64,000 bases of DNA from UBA5336 sp038526245 (lineage in GTDB: Bacteria; Pseudomonadota; Alphaproteobacteria; Caulobacterales; Hyphomonadaceae). A model generated the notes under the pieces. That model was not told the DNA's origin. It searched no databases and saw only the letters and a list, made by a program, of their open reading frames with translations. The position numbers and the translations under genes were made by a program. The stretch's first letter is position 1; each line of letters starts with the position of its first letter. The stretch covers positions 1 through 64,000 of the forward strand of contig JBCBGZ010000004.1 in the NCBI GenBank assembly GCA_038526245.1, given 5' to 3'. This document shows positions 34,362 to 43,517 of this stretch, in pieces.

Positions 34362-35150
34362 ATGACAAACACACCGCCCGCAGATGAAACCGTCCCGTTT
34401 GGTTTCGAGGATGTCGCCGCCGACGAGAAGGAAGGCCGCGTGCGCGGCGTGTTCGATTCGGTCGCGTCGAGTTATGACCTGATGAATGATTTCATGTCCG
34501 TGGGCATCCACAGGCTCTGGAAGCACGACACGATCGCGAAGGTGAACCCCCAGCCCGGCGAAAAGCTGCTGGACGTAGCCGGCGGCACCGGGGAACTGGC
34601 GAAGGCCTTTGTGGAGCGGGCCGACCGCGCAGAACGGCGCCGGCACGTGGCGCGCCCGGCCAGCGCGATTGTCTGCGACATCAATGAGGAAATGCTCAAG
34701 GCCGGTCAGGCCCGCAGCGACATGCAGAGCTATGGGGACCGCATTGGCTGGGTGTGCGGCAATGCCGAAGCGTTGCCGTTCGAGGATCGCAGTTTCGACG
34801 CGCTCACCATCTCGCTTGGGATTCGCAATGTCACCCATCGCGACAAGGCACTTGCGGAGTTTCGCCGGGTGCTGAAACCCGCCGGTCGCCTTGCCGTGCT
34901 GGAGCTTTCCCACATGACCGCCCCCCTCCTGCAACAGGCCTATGATACCTATAGTTTCAACGTAATCCCGGTACTTGGCGGTATGGTGACCGGCGATCGC
35001 GACAGTTACCAATATCTTGTCGAATCGATCCGCCGCTTCCCGCGTCAGGATGCATTCAGGGCTGAGATTGAAGCCGCCGGGTTCAGGCAGGTTTCTGTGA
35101 CGAATTTCTCTGGCGGCATCGCGGCGCTGCATTTCGGCTGGGCCGTCTGA
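34362..35150 (+). CDS. ubiE: Ubiquinone/menaquinone biosynthesis C-methyltransferase UbiE
   Basis: UbiE methylates the quinone ring in ubiquinone synthesis. Starting at the ATG at 34362, the 262 residues include FDSVASSYDLMNDFMSVGIHRLWK, the SAM loop LLDVAGGTGELAKAF, and the LGIRNVTHRDKALAEFRRVLKPAGRL region. A 12-base earlier ATG (34350) is possible. The reading frame extends far upstream across mutM, but that part is antisense to mutM and not conserved. It is followed three bases later by ubiB. Confidence 0.95.
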   Translation: MTNTPPADETVPFGFEDVAADEKEGRVRGVFDSVASSYDLMNDFMSVGIHRLWKHDTIAKVNPQPGEKLLDVAGGTGELAKAFVERADRAERRRHVARPASAIVCDINEEMLKAGQARSDMQSYGDRIGWVCGNAEALPFEDRSFDALTISLGIRNVTHRDKALAEFRRVLKPAGRLAVLELSHMTAPLLQQAYDTYSFNVIPVLGGMVTGDRDSYQYLVESIRRFPRQDAFRAEIEAAGFRQVSVTNFSGGIAALHFGWAV

Positions 35151-35153
35151 TCC

Positions 35154-36677
35154 ATGGCGGGGCTTGTTGGAGACACGTGGCGCCTGATGCGTGCGGGGGT
35201 GGCCCTTGCGCGCCATGACGTCGTGCTGCCCGGCGAGTACCAGAACCGGCTGCCGCTTCCTGCGAAACTTGCTGGCAAAACACTCCGCGTGTTTGGAGGG
35301 GGCGCCGGCGGGCGACCTGGAGAGCGGCTCGCGACCGCCCTTGAGAAGCTCGGACCCGCCTACATCAAGCTTGGCCAGTTCCTCGCCACCCGGCCGGATG
35401 TCTTCGGCGTCGAGACCACCCAGGACCTCTCAAGGCTGAAGGATAAGCTCCCGCCCTTCGGACAAGACGCGGCGCGCAAGGCCCTTGCTGACGAATTCGG
35501 CAAAGACGAGGCCGAGGTGTTGTTCCCCAATCTGGGCGACCCGGTCGCTGCGGCATCGCTCGCCCAGGTCCACAAACTGAAGCTGCCAGACGGGACACGC
35601 GCCGTGAAAATCCTGCGCCCGGGGATTGAGGCGCGGATCGAGAATGCGCTCTCAGCCATGCAGCGGGCGGCGCGGACGATTGAGCAAGCGAGCGTTGAAA
35701 GCCGCCGGCTCGAACCTGTTGCGTTCACCGAGGCGATTTCCGAGGCGATGCTGCGCGAACTGGACCTGCGTCTGGAGGCGGGTGGCCTGGATGAAATGCG
35801 CGAGCTGAGCGCGAAATCGGGCCATTTTGTTGTGCCCGGTGTGGATTGGGAGCGTACAGGCCGGCGGGTGCTCACCATGGATTGGCTGGACGGCACGCCG
35901 CTCACGGACCCGAACGCGCTCTCAGGTCCAAATGTGGACAAGGTCGCCCTGGGCAATGCGGTGACGCGTGGGTTCCTTACCCACGCCATCGAACATGGGG
36001 TGTTTCACGCCGATATGCACGAAGGCAACATGATGGTGTTGCCTGACGGCAGGCTCGGATTGCTGGATTTTGGTATCATCGGCCGCATCGGGGAGGATGA
36101 GCGACGATTCCTCGCGGAGATCCTCTACGGGTTCATCCGGCGCGATTATACACGTATCGCCGAAGTTCACTTTGAAGCAGGCTATGTCCCACCGGACAAA
36201 TCCGTCGGTGACTTTGCCCAGGCCCTGCGCAGCGTTGGCGAGCCGATCTACGGCAAGAACGCGGAAGACGTTTCCATGGGCCGGCTCCTGCTTCAGCTTC
36301 TGGACTACACCCACCAGTTTGGCATGCATTTGCGCCCGGAACTGGTACTCTTGCAGAAGACCATGGTGCAGGTTGAGGGCGTCGCCCGCGCGATTGATCC
36401 CTCCCACGATATCTGGAAGGCGGCGGAGCCGATTGTGGAGGGCTGGGTGAAATCCCAGCTCGGCCCGGCGGGCGCAGCAAAATTGGCGGCCAAGAACGCA
36501 CGCGAAGTGACAGACCGCCTGAAACGCCTGCCAGACATGATGGACAAGTTCGAGCGCTATCTGGCGGTCCAGGCGGCGCCACAGGCTCCGCTGCCCCGCG
36601 AGCGTTTCGCACCCTGGTGGGGCTGGTTCGGGCTGATTGTCGTCCTGTCCGGCATTGCCGCATTCACTCTGAATTAG
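35154..36677 (+). CDS. ubiB: Ubiquinone biosynthesis regulatory kinase-like protein UbiB
   Basis: UbiB is an atypical kinase-like ATPase needed for ubiquinone formation. The 507 residues carry KLGPAYIKLGQFLATRPDVFG with the KxGQ motif, SLAQVHKLKLPDGTRAVKILRPG, and catalytic-like GVFHADMHEGNMMVL with LDFGIIGRI. A C-terminal membrane helix (FGLIVVLSGIAAFTL) anchors it. It is coupled to ubiE; its last 14 bases overlap the end of the convergent DUF6065 gene. Confidence 0.96.
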   Translation: MAGLVGDTWRLMRAGVALARHDVVLPGEYQNRLPLPAKLAGKTLRVFGGGAGGRPGERLATALEKLGPAYIKLGQFLATRPDVFGVETTQDLSRLKDKLPPFGQDAARKALADEFGKDEAEVLFPNLGDPVAAASLAQVHKLKLPDGTRAVKILRPGIEARIENALSAMQRAARTIEQASVESRRLEPVAFTEAISEAMLRELDLRLEAGGLDEMRELSAKSGHFVVPGVDWERTGRRVLTMDWLDGTPLTDPNALSGPNVDKVALGNAVTRGFLTHAIEHGVFHADMHEGNMMVLPDGRLGLLDFGIIGRIGEDERRFLAEILYGFIRRDYTRIAEVHFEAGYVPPDKSVGDFAQALRSVGEPIYGKNAEDVSMGRLLLQLLDYTHQFGMHLRPELVLLQKTMVQVEGVARAIDPSHDIWKAAEPIVEGWVKSQLGPAGAAKLAAKNAREVTDRLKRLPDMMDKFERYLAVQAAPQAPLPRERFAPWWGWFGLIVVLSGIAAFTLN

Positions 36678-37466
36678 AGCGGCGGTCGACCGGGGCTTTC
36701 GGTTTGAAAATCGTCTGGTGGGGCGCGAACCCGTCCCCGTCGCTGCCCTTGGCCCGAACATATTGCTGGTTCCAGACACCATCTCCGGTGGGTTCAGCGC
36801 CACCGGCCAGCCAGTCGGCGATGTCTGTCTGCGCTTTCTCCACGTTCCCGGCCCGCGCCTTTCCCCATGCCTCCACCTCGGCTTTGAAGCCGGGGTCGCT
36901 GGCCAGATCTGTGATCTCCAGAGTCGTGTCTTCGAGCAAGGCCAGAGGATATGGCAGTATTCTCGCCAGGGGCGCGCCTTTGGGTATGGGAACATCGACA
37001 CGCGCCCGCGTGATCCGCCAGTTCAGCGTGAATGGAAAGGGCAACCAGTCAGTCCGCACGAATGCATCGAGCGGTACCGCGTCGCTTAACCCATGATTGG
37101 CGGGCGCGGTGACGATCAGGCCGAGATCAGGGGATGTCCTGAAGATGAAAGGCACATACCAGGTGACGATCGCCGCGCCGAAATGGCTGACGGCGCCGAA
37201 TTTGTGTGGGGTCGCGCTGCGCACGATCACATCGGTATTGGTGGCCCCACCCGTCCATCCGGCCACCGTATCGACAGGGTTGAGCAACTCCCACCCCATG
37301 GTGTTGGCGGCGATCAGGGGGATGCAGCGATAAATGTACTTCTGGGGAACACCGTCCATCCACTCTCGCGTGGCCCTGGCGACGCGAAGATGTTCGGCCG
37401 GGTCAATGTCGGCGCCCTCAACCAGGCAGCGCGCACTGTGTTGGCGGGAATGGTCAGCGGCGCCAT
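36664..37466 (-). CDS. DUF6065 family protein, apparent frameshift near its start
   Basis: The long frame contains the DUF6065 pattern: REWMDGVPQKYIYRCIPLIA (residues 1-20 after the shift), NTMGWELLNP, FGAAIVTWYVPFIFRTSP, and VRTDWLPFPFTLNWRITR. Function is unknown. The only sensible start, an ATG that overlaps the DUF985 stop as TAATG (37466-37464), is in a different frame and runs 16 codons (MAPLTIPANTVRAAWL) before it must shift by one base near 37420 to reach EGADIDPAEHLR. No in-frame ATG, GTG or TTG lies before an ATG at 37359. Either a base is missing, the sequence has an error, or the protein is shortened to start at 37359. Confidence 0.65.
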
Positions 37467-37915
37467 TAGATGTCCGGTCGCCAGTTAGCGGGGGCGAGTT
37501 CGAACCCTTCGAATATAAATCCAGGTGCGACCGAACACGAAACGAGTGTCCAGGCGCCAAGCGTCTCTGCCGTTTGCCAATGCTGAGCTGGCACGACAAC
37601 GTGCAGGTGTTGGCCCGCTCGCAACTCCGGGCCGAGTTGGAAGGGCGAGGCGCCTTTCCCATCGGGCGGGGACAGTGTGAGCGCCAATGGTCCTCCAGCA
37701 TGCCAGAACCAGGCTTCATCGGCTTCGACCCGGTGCCAGGCGGATACTTCGTCGGCCTGCAGCAGGTAGTAGATCACTGTCATCGCCGCCCGCTGGCCGT
37801 CCGGGGCGCTGGAGCGAAAAGTTTCGACGAAATGTCCGCCTTCAGGGTGGGGCTTCATGTCGAGCAGGCGGATGACTTCCCGGGCCCCGAGGTCACCTGA
37901 AATCGCGTGCATCAA
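37466..37915 (-). CDS. DUF985 cupin-family protein
   Basis: The 149 residues match the DUF985 beta-barrel family: LDMKPHPEGGHFVETFRS, TVIYYLLQADEVSAWHRVEADEAWFWH and PAQHWQTAETLGAWTLVSCSVAPGFIFEGFEL. The histidines of a cupin metal site are present (HR, WFWH). The substrate is unknown. It starts inside the end of gloB (overlap of four bases) and its stop overlaps the ATG of the DUF6065 gene, so gloB-DUF985-DUF6065 form one transcript. Confidence 0.9.
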   Translation of the reverse strand: MMHAISGDLGAREVIRLLDMKPHPEGGHFVETFRSSAPDGQRAAMTVIYYLLQADEVSAWHRVEADEAWFWHAGGPLALTLSPPDGKGASPFQLGPELRAGQHLHVVVPAQHWQTAETLGAWTLVSCSVAPGFIFEGFELAPANWRPDI

Positions 37916-38673
37916 AACCGGTCCTTGCGACCGCGGATTTCCGCAAAGGTTGCGGCAGCATCGCCCGGATGGCCCATGGCCGCCTGTAGCGCCGGATTGT
38001 CTGCCCGCAGGAACGGGTTGGTCTCCAATTCCCGAGAAAGGGGCATGGGCACGGTGCGCTCGCCCCGCGCCCGTTTGGCGTCTATCTCCGCGACATAGGC
38101 CTTCAGGGCTGCATTTTCGGTCTCGATGGTTTCAGCAAAACGCGCATTGGCCTGCGTATATTCGTGGGCGCAGTAGAGCGTCGTTTCTGGCGGCATCGAT
38201 TTCAGGCGCGCCAGGCTCTCCCACATCATCTCCATCGTACCTTCAAACACCCGCCCACAGCCCAGCGCGAACACGGCATCGCCGACGAAGGCAGCGTTTT
38301 CTGTCGGCATGTGGAACGCGATATGGCCCAGTGTGTGGCCGGGCACATCAATGATCCGGGCTTCAAGCCCGCCCAATAAAACGGTGTCACCTCCGCTGAC
38401 TTGCCGGTCGATGCCTGGAATCTTGCTGGCCTCGCCAGCCGGTCCGACAATCGTGCATCCCGTGGCGTCTTTGATCTTGAGGTTCCCGCCAGCATGGTCG
38501 GGATGCCAGTGCGTGTTCCAGATCTGGGTGATGGTCCAGCCCTGCGCCGTGGCTTCGCTCAAGTACTTTTCAGCATCCGGCGTATCAATTGCGGCGGTTT
38601 CGCCTGAGGCCGGATCGTGCGCCAGATACCCATAATTGTCGCTGAGGCACGGAAATTGATGAACTTTCAGCAT
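37912..38673 (-). CDS. gloB: Hydroxyacylglutathione hydrolase GloB (glyoxalase II)
   Basis: GloB hydrolyses S-lactoylglutathione to lactate and glutathione. The 253 residues open KVHQFPCLSDNYGYL and have the metallo-beta-lactamase metal motif THWHPDHAGGN (HxHxDH), VPGHTLGHIAF, and the C-terminal YCAHEYTQANARFA. It is divergent from the methyltransferase gene at 38725. Confidence 0.95.
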   Translation of the reverse strand: MLKVHQFPCLSDNYGYLAHDPASGETAAIDTPDAEKYLSEATAQGWTITQIWNTHWHPDHAGGNLKIKDATGCTIVGPAGEASKIPGIDRQVSGGDTVLLGGLEARIIDVPGHTLGHIAFHMPTENAAFVGDAVFALGCGRVFEGTMEMMWESLARLKSMPPETTLYCAHEYTQANARFAETIETENAALKAYVAEIDAKRARGERTVPMPLSRELETNPFLRADNPALQAAMGHPGDAAATFAEIRGRKDRF

Positions 38674-38724
38674 TATAACAGCTCCTCGGCAGCCCTATCT
38701 CTGCCAGAACCATAGGCAAAAACC

Positions 38725-39504
38725 ATGCGTCAGGACAGCGTCAGTATTAAGCGTTTCTATGCCGGGGCTCTGGGCCGTGCGGCAAGCTGGGCGCTGATGA
38801 GCCGGGTGGGCGACCTGTGGGAGAGCGTTGATCGGCTCAGCCTTCTGGGCGTGGGCTACCCTATGCCCATCATGGACGGCCTTGCGGCAAACGCGGAGTC
38901 GGCACCGGCGGTGTTGCCCGATGCGGCCGGACTGGTGCGCTGGAATCCTGCCGAGCGCGGCAACGCCACCCTTGTTTCGCCCGAGGATCGTTTGCCGTTT
39001 CCGGACTCGACCTTCGACCGGGCGGTGATGCTGCATGCGCTGGAGGAGGCGGAGAATCCACGTGCTGTCTGCCGGGAAGTATGGCGTGTCATGGCGCCTG
39101 AGGGCCGGATTGTCGTGGCAGCAGCCAACCGTGCGGGGCTGTGGGCGCGGGCTGAGCGTACCCCATTTGGCCACGGCCGCCCCTGGACCCTGCGACAGTT
39201 GTCGAGCCTGCTCAGTGATTGTGCTTTCCAGGTGACGGCGTCGACCCACGCGCTTTTCATGCCACCCGTTGGCCTGTCGCTCGTGACGGCCGGTGTGCAG
39301 GGCTGGGAGCGTGCCGGGCGTACAATTGCGCCCGCCCTGGGCGGGGTCGTCCTCGTGGAGGCGGTCAAACGGCTTTACATTCAACCGGGCGGCGGCGCGG
39401 TGGCTCCGGCGGTATCTGTTGCCAAGGCGCGCAAGGCCGCAACCGCCACACCGCAGCAGCGAATCGGCCCCAACACCCCGAGAGACTCAGCGAAGCGAGA
39501 TTGA
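38725..39504 (+). CDS. Class I SAM-dependent methyltransferase
   Basis: The 259-residue protein has a Methyltransf_11-type core: LPFPDSTFDRAVMLHALEEAENPRAVCREVWRVMAPEGRIVVAAANRAGLWA, here read as consecutive beta4-beta5 elements. The usual glycine-rich SAM loop near the N-terminus is weak (LSLLGVGYPMPIMDGLA). The C-terminal 60 residues are basic and Ala/Pro-rich. Substrate unknown; it is common beside gloB in alphaproteobacteria. Confidence 0.85.
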   Translation: MRQDSVSIKRFYAGALGRAASWALMSRVGDLWESVDRLSLLGVGYPMPIMDGLAANAESAPAVLPDAAGLVRWNPAERGNATLVSPEDRLPFPDSTFDRAVMLHALEEAENPRAVCREVWRVMAPEGRIVVAAANRAGLWARAERTPFGHGRPWTLRQLSSLLSDCAFQVTASTHALFMPPVGLSLVTAGVQGWERAGRTIAPALGGVVLVEAVKRLYIQPGGGAVAPAVSVAKARKAATATPQQRIGPNTPRDSAKRD

Positions 39505-39556
39505 CGCGCTGCAACAAATTCTACACAATTGCCGTGTGGATGCGATGGAGATGGGC

Positions 39557-39901
39557 ATGAAAATGGTCACGGCAGTCTTCAAACCGAGTCGGCTTGACGC
39601 CGTGATTGACGGCTTGGCTGAAGTGGGTGCAGCGGGGCTCACCGTCTCTGAAGTGCGCGGATATGGTCGCCAGCAAGGCAAGACAGAAGTCTACCGCGGC
39701 GCGGAGTATGAAGTGCGCCTCCTGCCCAAAGTAAAGATCGAGATCGCCTGCGCCGACGCTGACGCGCCGCGACTTGTCGAGGCCATCGCAAAGGCCGCCA
39801 ACACCGGTACCATTGGCGATGGCAAGATTTTCGTTGTCGATCTGGAAAGTGTCATGCGTATCCGGACGGGCGAACGCGACGAGCAGGCCATTCAAGGTTG
39901 A
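39557..39901 (+). CDS. glnB: Nitrogen regulatory protein PII (GlnB/GlnK family)
   Basis: PII proteins sense 2-oxoglutarate, ATP/ADP and glutamine (by uridylylation). The 114 residues include GRQQGKTEVYRGAEYEV with the uridylylated tyrosine position in the T-loop, and LLPKVKIEIAC and GTIGDGKIFVV, which are strongly conserved. The start at 39557 (MKMVTAVFKP) gives the family length; nearby ATGs at 39545 and 39551 are in frame. It lies upstream of an unknown membrane protein rather than the usual amtB or glnA. Confidence 0.93.
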   Translation: MKMVTAVFKPSRLDAVIDGLAEVGAAGLTVSEVRGYGRQQGKTEVYRGAEYEVRLLPKVKIEIACADADAPRLVEAIAKAANTGTIGDGKIFVVDLESVMRIRTGERDEQAIQG

Positions 39902-39978
39902 TTTGTCGGCGCCGTCATTGACCTGTCTTTAATCCTGAATAGCGTCCCGGCATGTAGAGTCAGGCCGAGGAACGTCAC

Positions 39979-41181
39979 ATGTCCCAATCTGATCCGGTCG
40001 ATGGGAGTATCTCCCTCGGCGCGAAGATCGCTGTGTCGGTGCTCTTTGCGGCGCTCTATGCCTCATTCCTGATCGAGACTGGCGTGCTCGCCATGGAATA
40101 CTCAGAGACTGGCCTCGCCATGCGGCTCACCACGCTGGATGCTCAGAATTTCATCTTTTTTCCAATCGCCGGATTGCTGGCCCTGATTGGATTCTGGCGT
40201 CCGACCGTACTCCTGGTAGATGCGTTTGCGCGCAACACGGTGAGAGGAGGTCGCGCGATCCTTGTCCTGGTGATCGCCGCCATCGCAGGCGCCACATGGG
40301 GCTTTTCCCTTTTGCTGGCGGATGGCACGACCCGCTCGCTCTACGAGGTCTCACCTGCAGCCATTCAGGCTGACGGGTCTCATCCCGTCGCTGGCACGCC
40401 CGCAACTCGCCAACCCGTAGCCGATGTGCTGACATCCCTGAAAATCATGGCGCTCGGCCCCGAGGGTCTGACGCCGCATAAGGCGCGCTGCGATCGCGAG
40501 TGGTTGCAATTCTCACCCGCTGCGAATGAAGAGAAATTCTGTGTACCTGCGGGCGCCCAGCTCACCGTTGCAGATTGCTGCAAGGTGAAAACCGCTTTTC
40601 GCGCCCATGTGAACGACCTGGCTGAAGCCAATCCATCCATGACAGCCCAGGTGCACAGATGGGTGTTGCCGGTGAAAGTCTTCTTCCTGCTGCTGCTCTT
40701 CGCGGTGGGGGTCCTTCTGGTGCGGTTTCGCAAAACCCTGGCGGTGATCCATGGCGACCGGCTTCACGACATGTCCTTTGGCATGGCGCTTGGCGGCCTC
40801 GTAATGCTTTGCTGGCCGATGCTCAATGCCGCCTATCTTGAGACCACGACCCTGCTCACCGGCGATGGGTCAGCCGGCGCGTATGCTGTGATGGCACCGC
40901 TCATCGCCCTCGCATTCGGGATATGGGCGCTCTTGCTGATTTTCTTCCATTTGCGGTCTTACCCCAGTCAGGTGGAGTATGCCGCGAGGCTTGGCGGGTT
41001 CGCCGCCGCTGCCATTGGCGTTCTGAGATATGAGGAAATCACGGGCTTCCTGATTTCCAACCTCGGAATTGGCGGAGGGATCGTCGCAATCGTAGTCTTC
41101 GCGGTGGCTGTCCTGGCCCTGATCGCTGCGGTGGTTTCCGGCGTCAGCCCCAAGGACTTCGACTTCGACAAGAGCACTTAG
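39979..41181 (+). CDS. Polytopic membrane protein with a cysteine-bearing loop, unknown function
   Basis: I do not recognise this 400-residue protein. It has about seven or eight hydrophobic spans: three in the N-terminal 115 residues, then a hydrophilic loop (about 116-228), and four or five more after. The loop carries four cysteines within HKARCDREWL, EEKFCVPAG and TVADCCKVK, a candidate for extracytoplasmic disulfides. It follows glnB by 77 bases and converges with the trmJ-like gene, overlapping by four bases. Confidence 0.75.
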   Translation: MSQSDPVDGSISLGAKIAVSVLFAALYASFLIETGVLAMEYSETGLAMRLTTLDAQNFIFFPIAGLLALIGFWRPTVLLVDAFARNTVRGGRAILVLVIAAIAGATWGFSLLLADGTTRSLYEVSPAAIQADGSHPVAGTPATRQPVADVLTSLKIMALGPEGLTPHKARCDREWLQFSPAANEEKFCVPAGAQLTVADCCKVKTAFRAHVNDLAEANPSMTAQVHRWVLPVKVFFLLLLFAVGVLLVRFRKTLAVIHGDRLHDMSFGMALGGLVMLCWPMLNAAYLETTTLLTGDGSAGAYAVMAPLIALAFGIWALLLIFFHLRSYPSQVEYAARLGGFAAAAIGVLRYEEITGFLISNLGIGGGIVAIVVFAVAVLALIAAVVSGVSPKDFDFDKST

Positions 41182-41930
41182 TCGCTGCGTTCGATCCGTG
41201 CTTTCCCGCGCCCGAGTGCCAGCGCCTTGATCGCGCCGCGAAAGGTGCGCACTTCCTGCGTGGTCCAGTTGGCACGCACCAGCGCCGAGCGGAGATTGTC
41301 CTTCATGAGGGGCGTTTTCTCTGGCGGAAAGAAATAGCCCGCGCGCTCCAACTCGTCTTCAAAGTGTTCAAACATGCGAATGAGGTCGGCGCGGTCCGCG
41401 GGCGTGTCGACCCCTTCGCTGCCGGAGAAGCGGCCACGCTGCTTCGATCTCCCGCCCCAGGCCTGGGCGAAAACGAGAACGGCCTGGGCCAGATTGAGCG
41501 ATGCGAAATCCGGGTTCACCGGATAGGTCAGGATCACGTCGGAAACGGCGACCGCATCATTCGGCAATCCAAAACGTTCACCGCCAAACAAGACACCGGA
41601 CTGTCCGTTCTGCTTTGATAGGTCCTCGGTGGCCTCAGCCGGCCCAAGGACAGGCTTTTCCATGCCCCTTGGCCGGGCCGTCGTCGCATAAAGCCGTGAC
41701 AGTCCGGCGCTCGCGTCCTCCAATGTATCGAACACGCCGACCTCAACCCCCACCTCAAAGGCGCCGGCGCTCATCGGCTCAGCCGCCGCATTGGGCCAGC
41801 CATCGCGCGGGGCAATCAGGCGAAGGTCGGTCAGGCCGAAATTCAGCATCGCCCGCGCCGCCGCGCCAATATTTTCGCCGAGCTGGGGCGTGTGCAGGAT
41901 GATGGCAGGGGCGAGCGGCGATGTGGACAT
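41178..41930 (-). CDS. trmJ: tRNA/rRNA methyltransferase of the TrmJ (SpoU) family
   Basis: TrmJ 2'-O-methylates nucleotide 32 of some tRNAs. The 250 residues (ATG at 41930) have the SPOUT motifs PAIILHTPQLGENIGAAARAMLNFGLTDLRLI, VLFGGERFGLPNDAV and YPVNPDFASLNLAQAV. An upstream in-frame stretch of 25 residues is probably not translated. It is divergent from the small gene at 42078. Confidence 0.9.
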   Translation of the reverse strand: MSTSPLAPAIILHTPQLGENIGAAARAMLNFGLTDLRLIAPRDGWPNAAAEPMSAGAFEVGVEVGVFDTLEDASAGLSRLYATTARPRGMEKPVLGPAEATEDLSKQNGQSGVLFGGERFGLPNDAVAVSDVILTYPVNPDFASLNLAQAVLVFAQAWGGRSKQRGRFSGSEGVDTPADRADLIRMFEHFEDELERAGYFFPPEKTPLMKDNLRSALVRANWTTQEVRTFRGAIKALALGRGKARIERSD

Positions 41931-42077
41931 TCCCGGCAAGTGGCCCTCATTTTCGTCGGGGTCAATCACGACCGCTTCACCAATTGATCGACAAAACCCC
42001 GCCACGCCGGCAAGGATACCATACGGAAAGGCTTGCTTCTGAGACAGAAAACGGGAGCCGCCGGGGGCGTATCGGGT

Positions 42078-42218
42078 ATGATGCCGTCATACCAACTTTC
42101 AGAAACTCTGGAGAGGATTCAGCGCGCCGGTCTCGATATCTCAAGTGAAGACGAACTCAAGCTGCGCCTTGGTATGAACTATCCGCGTGTCTACCAGCGG
42201 GAACCCATGCGACCATAG
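42078..42218 (+). CDS. Very small hypothetical protein
   Basis: This 46-residue frame (MMPSYQLSETLERIQRAG, then LDISSEDELKLRLGMNYPRVYQ) has a compact, amphipathic, charged composition and stands free between trmJ and icd. Codon use resembles neighbours. The ribosome site is only a G-rich stretch 8-15 bases upstream. I recognise no family. Confidence 0.45.
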   Translation: MMPSYQLSETLERIQRAGLDISSEDELKLRLGMNYPRVYQREPMRP

Positions 42219-42287
42219 CCGCTTTTGACGCCACACCGCGCTCTGATATAGCCGCTGCAGAAACGCACAGCGGAAGGATGCGCACCC

Positions 42288-43505
42288 ATGGCGAAGATCA
42301 AGGTCGAAAACCCCATCGTGGAGATGGATGGCGATGAAATGACCCGGATCATCTGGCAGATGATCAAGGACAAGCTGATCCACCCCTATCTCGATGTGGA
42401 CCTGAAATACTATGACCTCTCGATCCAGAAGCGGGACGAGACCGACGACCAGATCACCCATGACGCCGCCCACGCCACGAAGGAATTCGGCGTTGCGGTG
42501 AAATGCGCCACGATCACGCCGGACGAGCAGCGCGTGGAAGAGTTTGACCTGAAGAAAATGTGGCGCAGCCCGAACGGCACGATCCGCAACATTCTCGGCG
42601 GCGTTGTGTTCCGCGAACCCATCGTGATTTCCAATGTGCCGCGTCTTGTGCCGGGCTGGACCAAGCCTGTCGTCGTCGGCCGTCACGCGTTTGGCGACCA
42701 GTACAAGGCCACCGATTTTCTGGTGCCCGGCAAGGGCAAGCTGACCATGAAATGGGAAGGCGAAAACGGCGACACGATCGAAGAGGAAATCTTCGACTTC
42801 CCCGACGCGGGCATTGCCATGGGCATGTACAATCTCGACCAGTCGATCCGCGACTTTGCCCGCGCCAGCTTCAACTATGGCCTGCAGCGCAAGTGGCCGG
42901 TCTACATGTCCACCAAGAACACCATCCTCAAAAAGTATGATGGACGTTTCAAGGACCTGTTCCAGGAGATCTATGACGCGGAGTTCGCGGACAAGTTCGC
43001 CGAGTTTGGTGGGACCTATGAGCACCGCCTGATCGACGACATGGTGGCTGCGGCCATGAAATGGTCTGGCGGCTATGTCTGGGCCTGTAAGAACTATGAC
43101 GGCGACGTGCAGTCAGACACGGTTGCGCAGGGTTATGGGTCACTCGGCCTGATGACATCGGTGCTGATGACGCCCGATGGCAAGACCGTTGAGGCCGAAG
43201 CTGCCCACGGCACAGTCACGCGCCACTATCGCAACCACCAGAAAGGCGAGGCGACATCGACCAACTCCATCGCGTCGATCTTCGCCTGGACGCGCGGTCT
43301 TGGCCATCGCGGCCGCATGGACGGCACGCCGGAGGTCTCCAAATTCGCCCAATTGCTGGAAGACACTGTCATTGCCACGGTGGAAAAAGGCCAGATGACC
43401 AAGGACCTCGCTTTGCTGGTCGGCCCAGACCAGGAATGGCTCACCACAGAAGGCTTCCTTGAGGCCGTAGGTGACAATTTCGAAAACGCGATGGCAGCAA
43501 GCTAG
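42288..43505 (+). CDS. icd: NADP-dependent isocitrate dehydrogenase (eukaryote-like, homodimeric type)
   Basis: IDH oxidatively decarboxylates isocitrate to 2-oxoglutarate in the TCA cycle. The 405 residues start KIKVENPIVEMDGDEMTRIIW. They hold CATITPDEQRVEEFDLKKMWRSPNGTIRN (substrate loop) and YDGDVQSDTVAQGYGSLGLMTSVL (metal aspartates), the features of the mitochondrial-like subfamily found in alphaproteobacteria. It is followed 12 bases later by an acetyltransferase gene. Confidence 0.96.
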   Translation: MAKIKVENPIVEMDGDEMTRIIWQMIKDKLIHPYLDVDLKYYDLSIQKRDETDDQITHDAAHATKEFGVAVKCATITPDEQRVEEFDLKKMWRSPNGTIRNILGGVVFREPIVISNVPRLVPGWTKPVVVGRHAFGDQYKATDFLVPGKGKLTMKWEGENGDTIEEEIFDFPDAGIAMGMYNLDQSIRDFARASFNYGLQRKWPVYMSTKNTILKKYDGRFKDLFQEIYDAEFADKFAEFGGTYEHRLIDDMVAAAMKWSGGYVWACKNYDGDVQSDTVAQGYGSLGLMTSVLMTPDGKTVEAEAAHGTVTRHYRNHQKGEATSTNSIASIFAWTRGLGHRGRMDGTPEVSKFAQLLEDTVIATVEKGQMTKDLALLVGPDQEWLTTEGFLEAVGDNFENAMAAS

Positions 43506-43517
43506 GACCGAGCTGCG

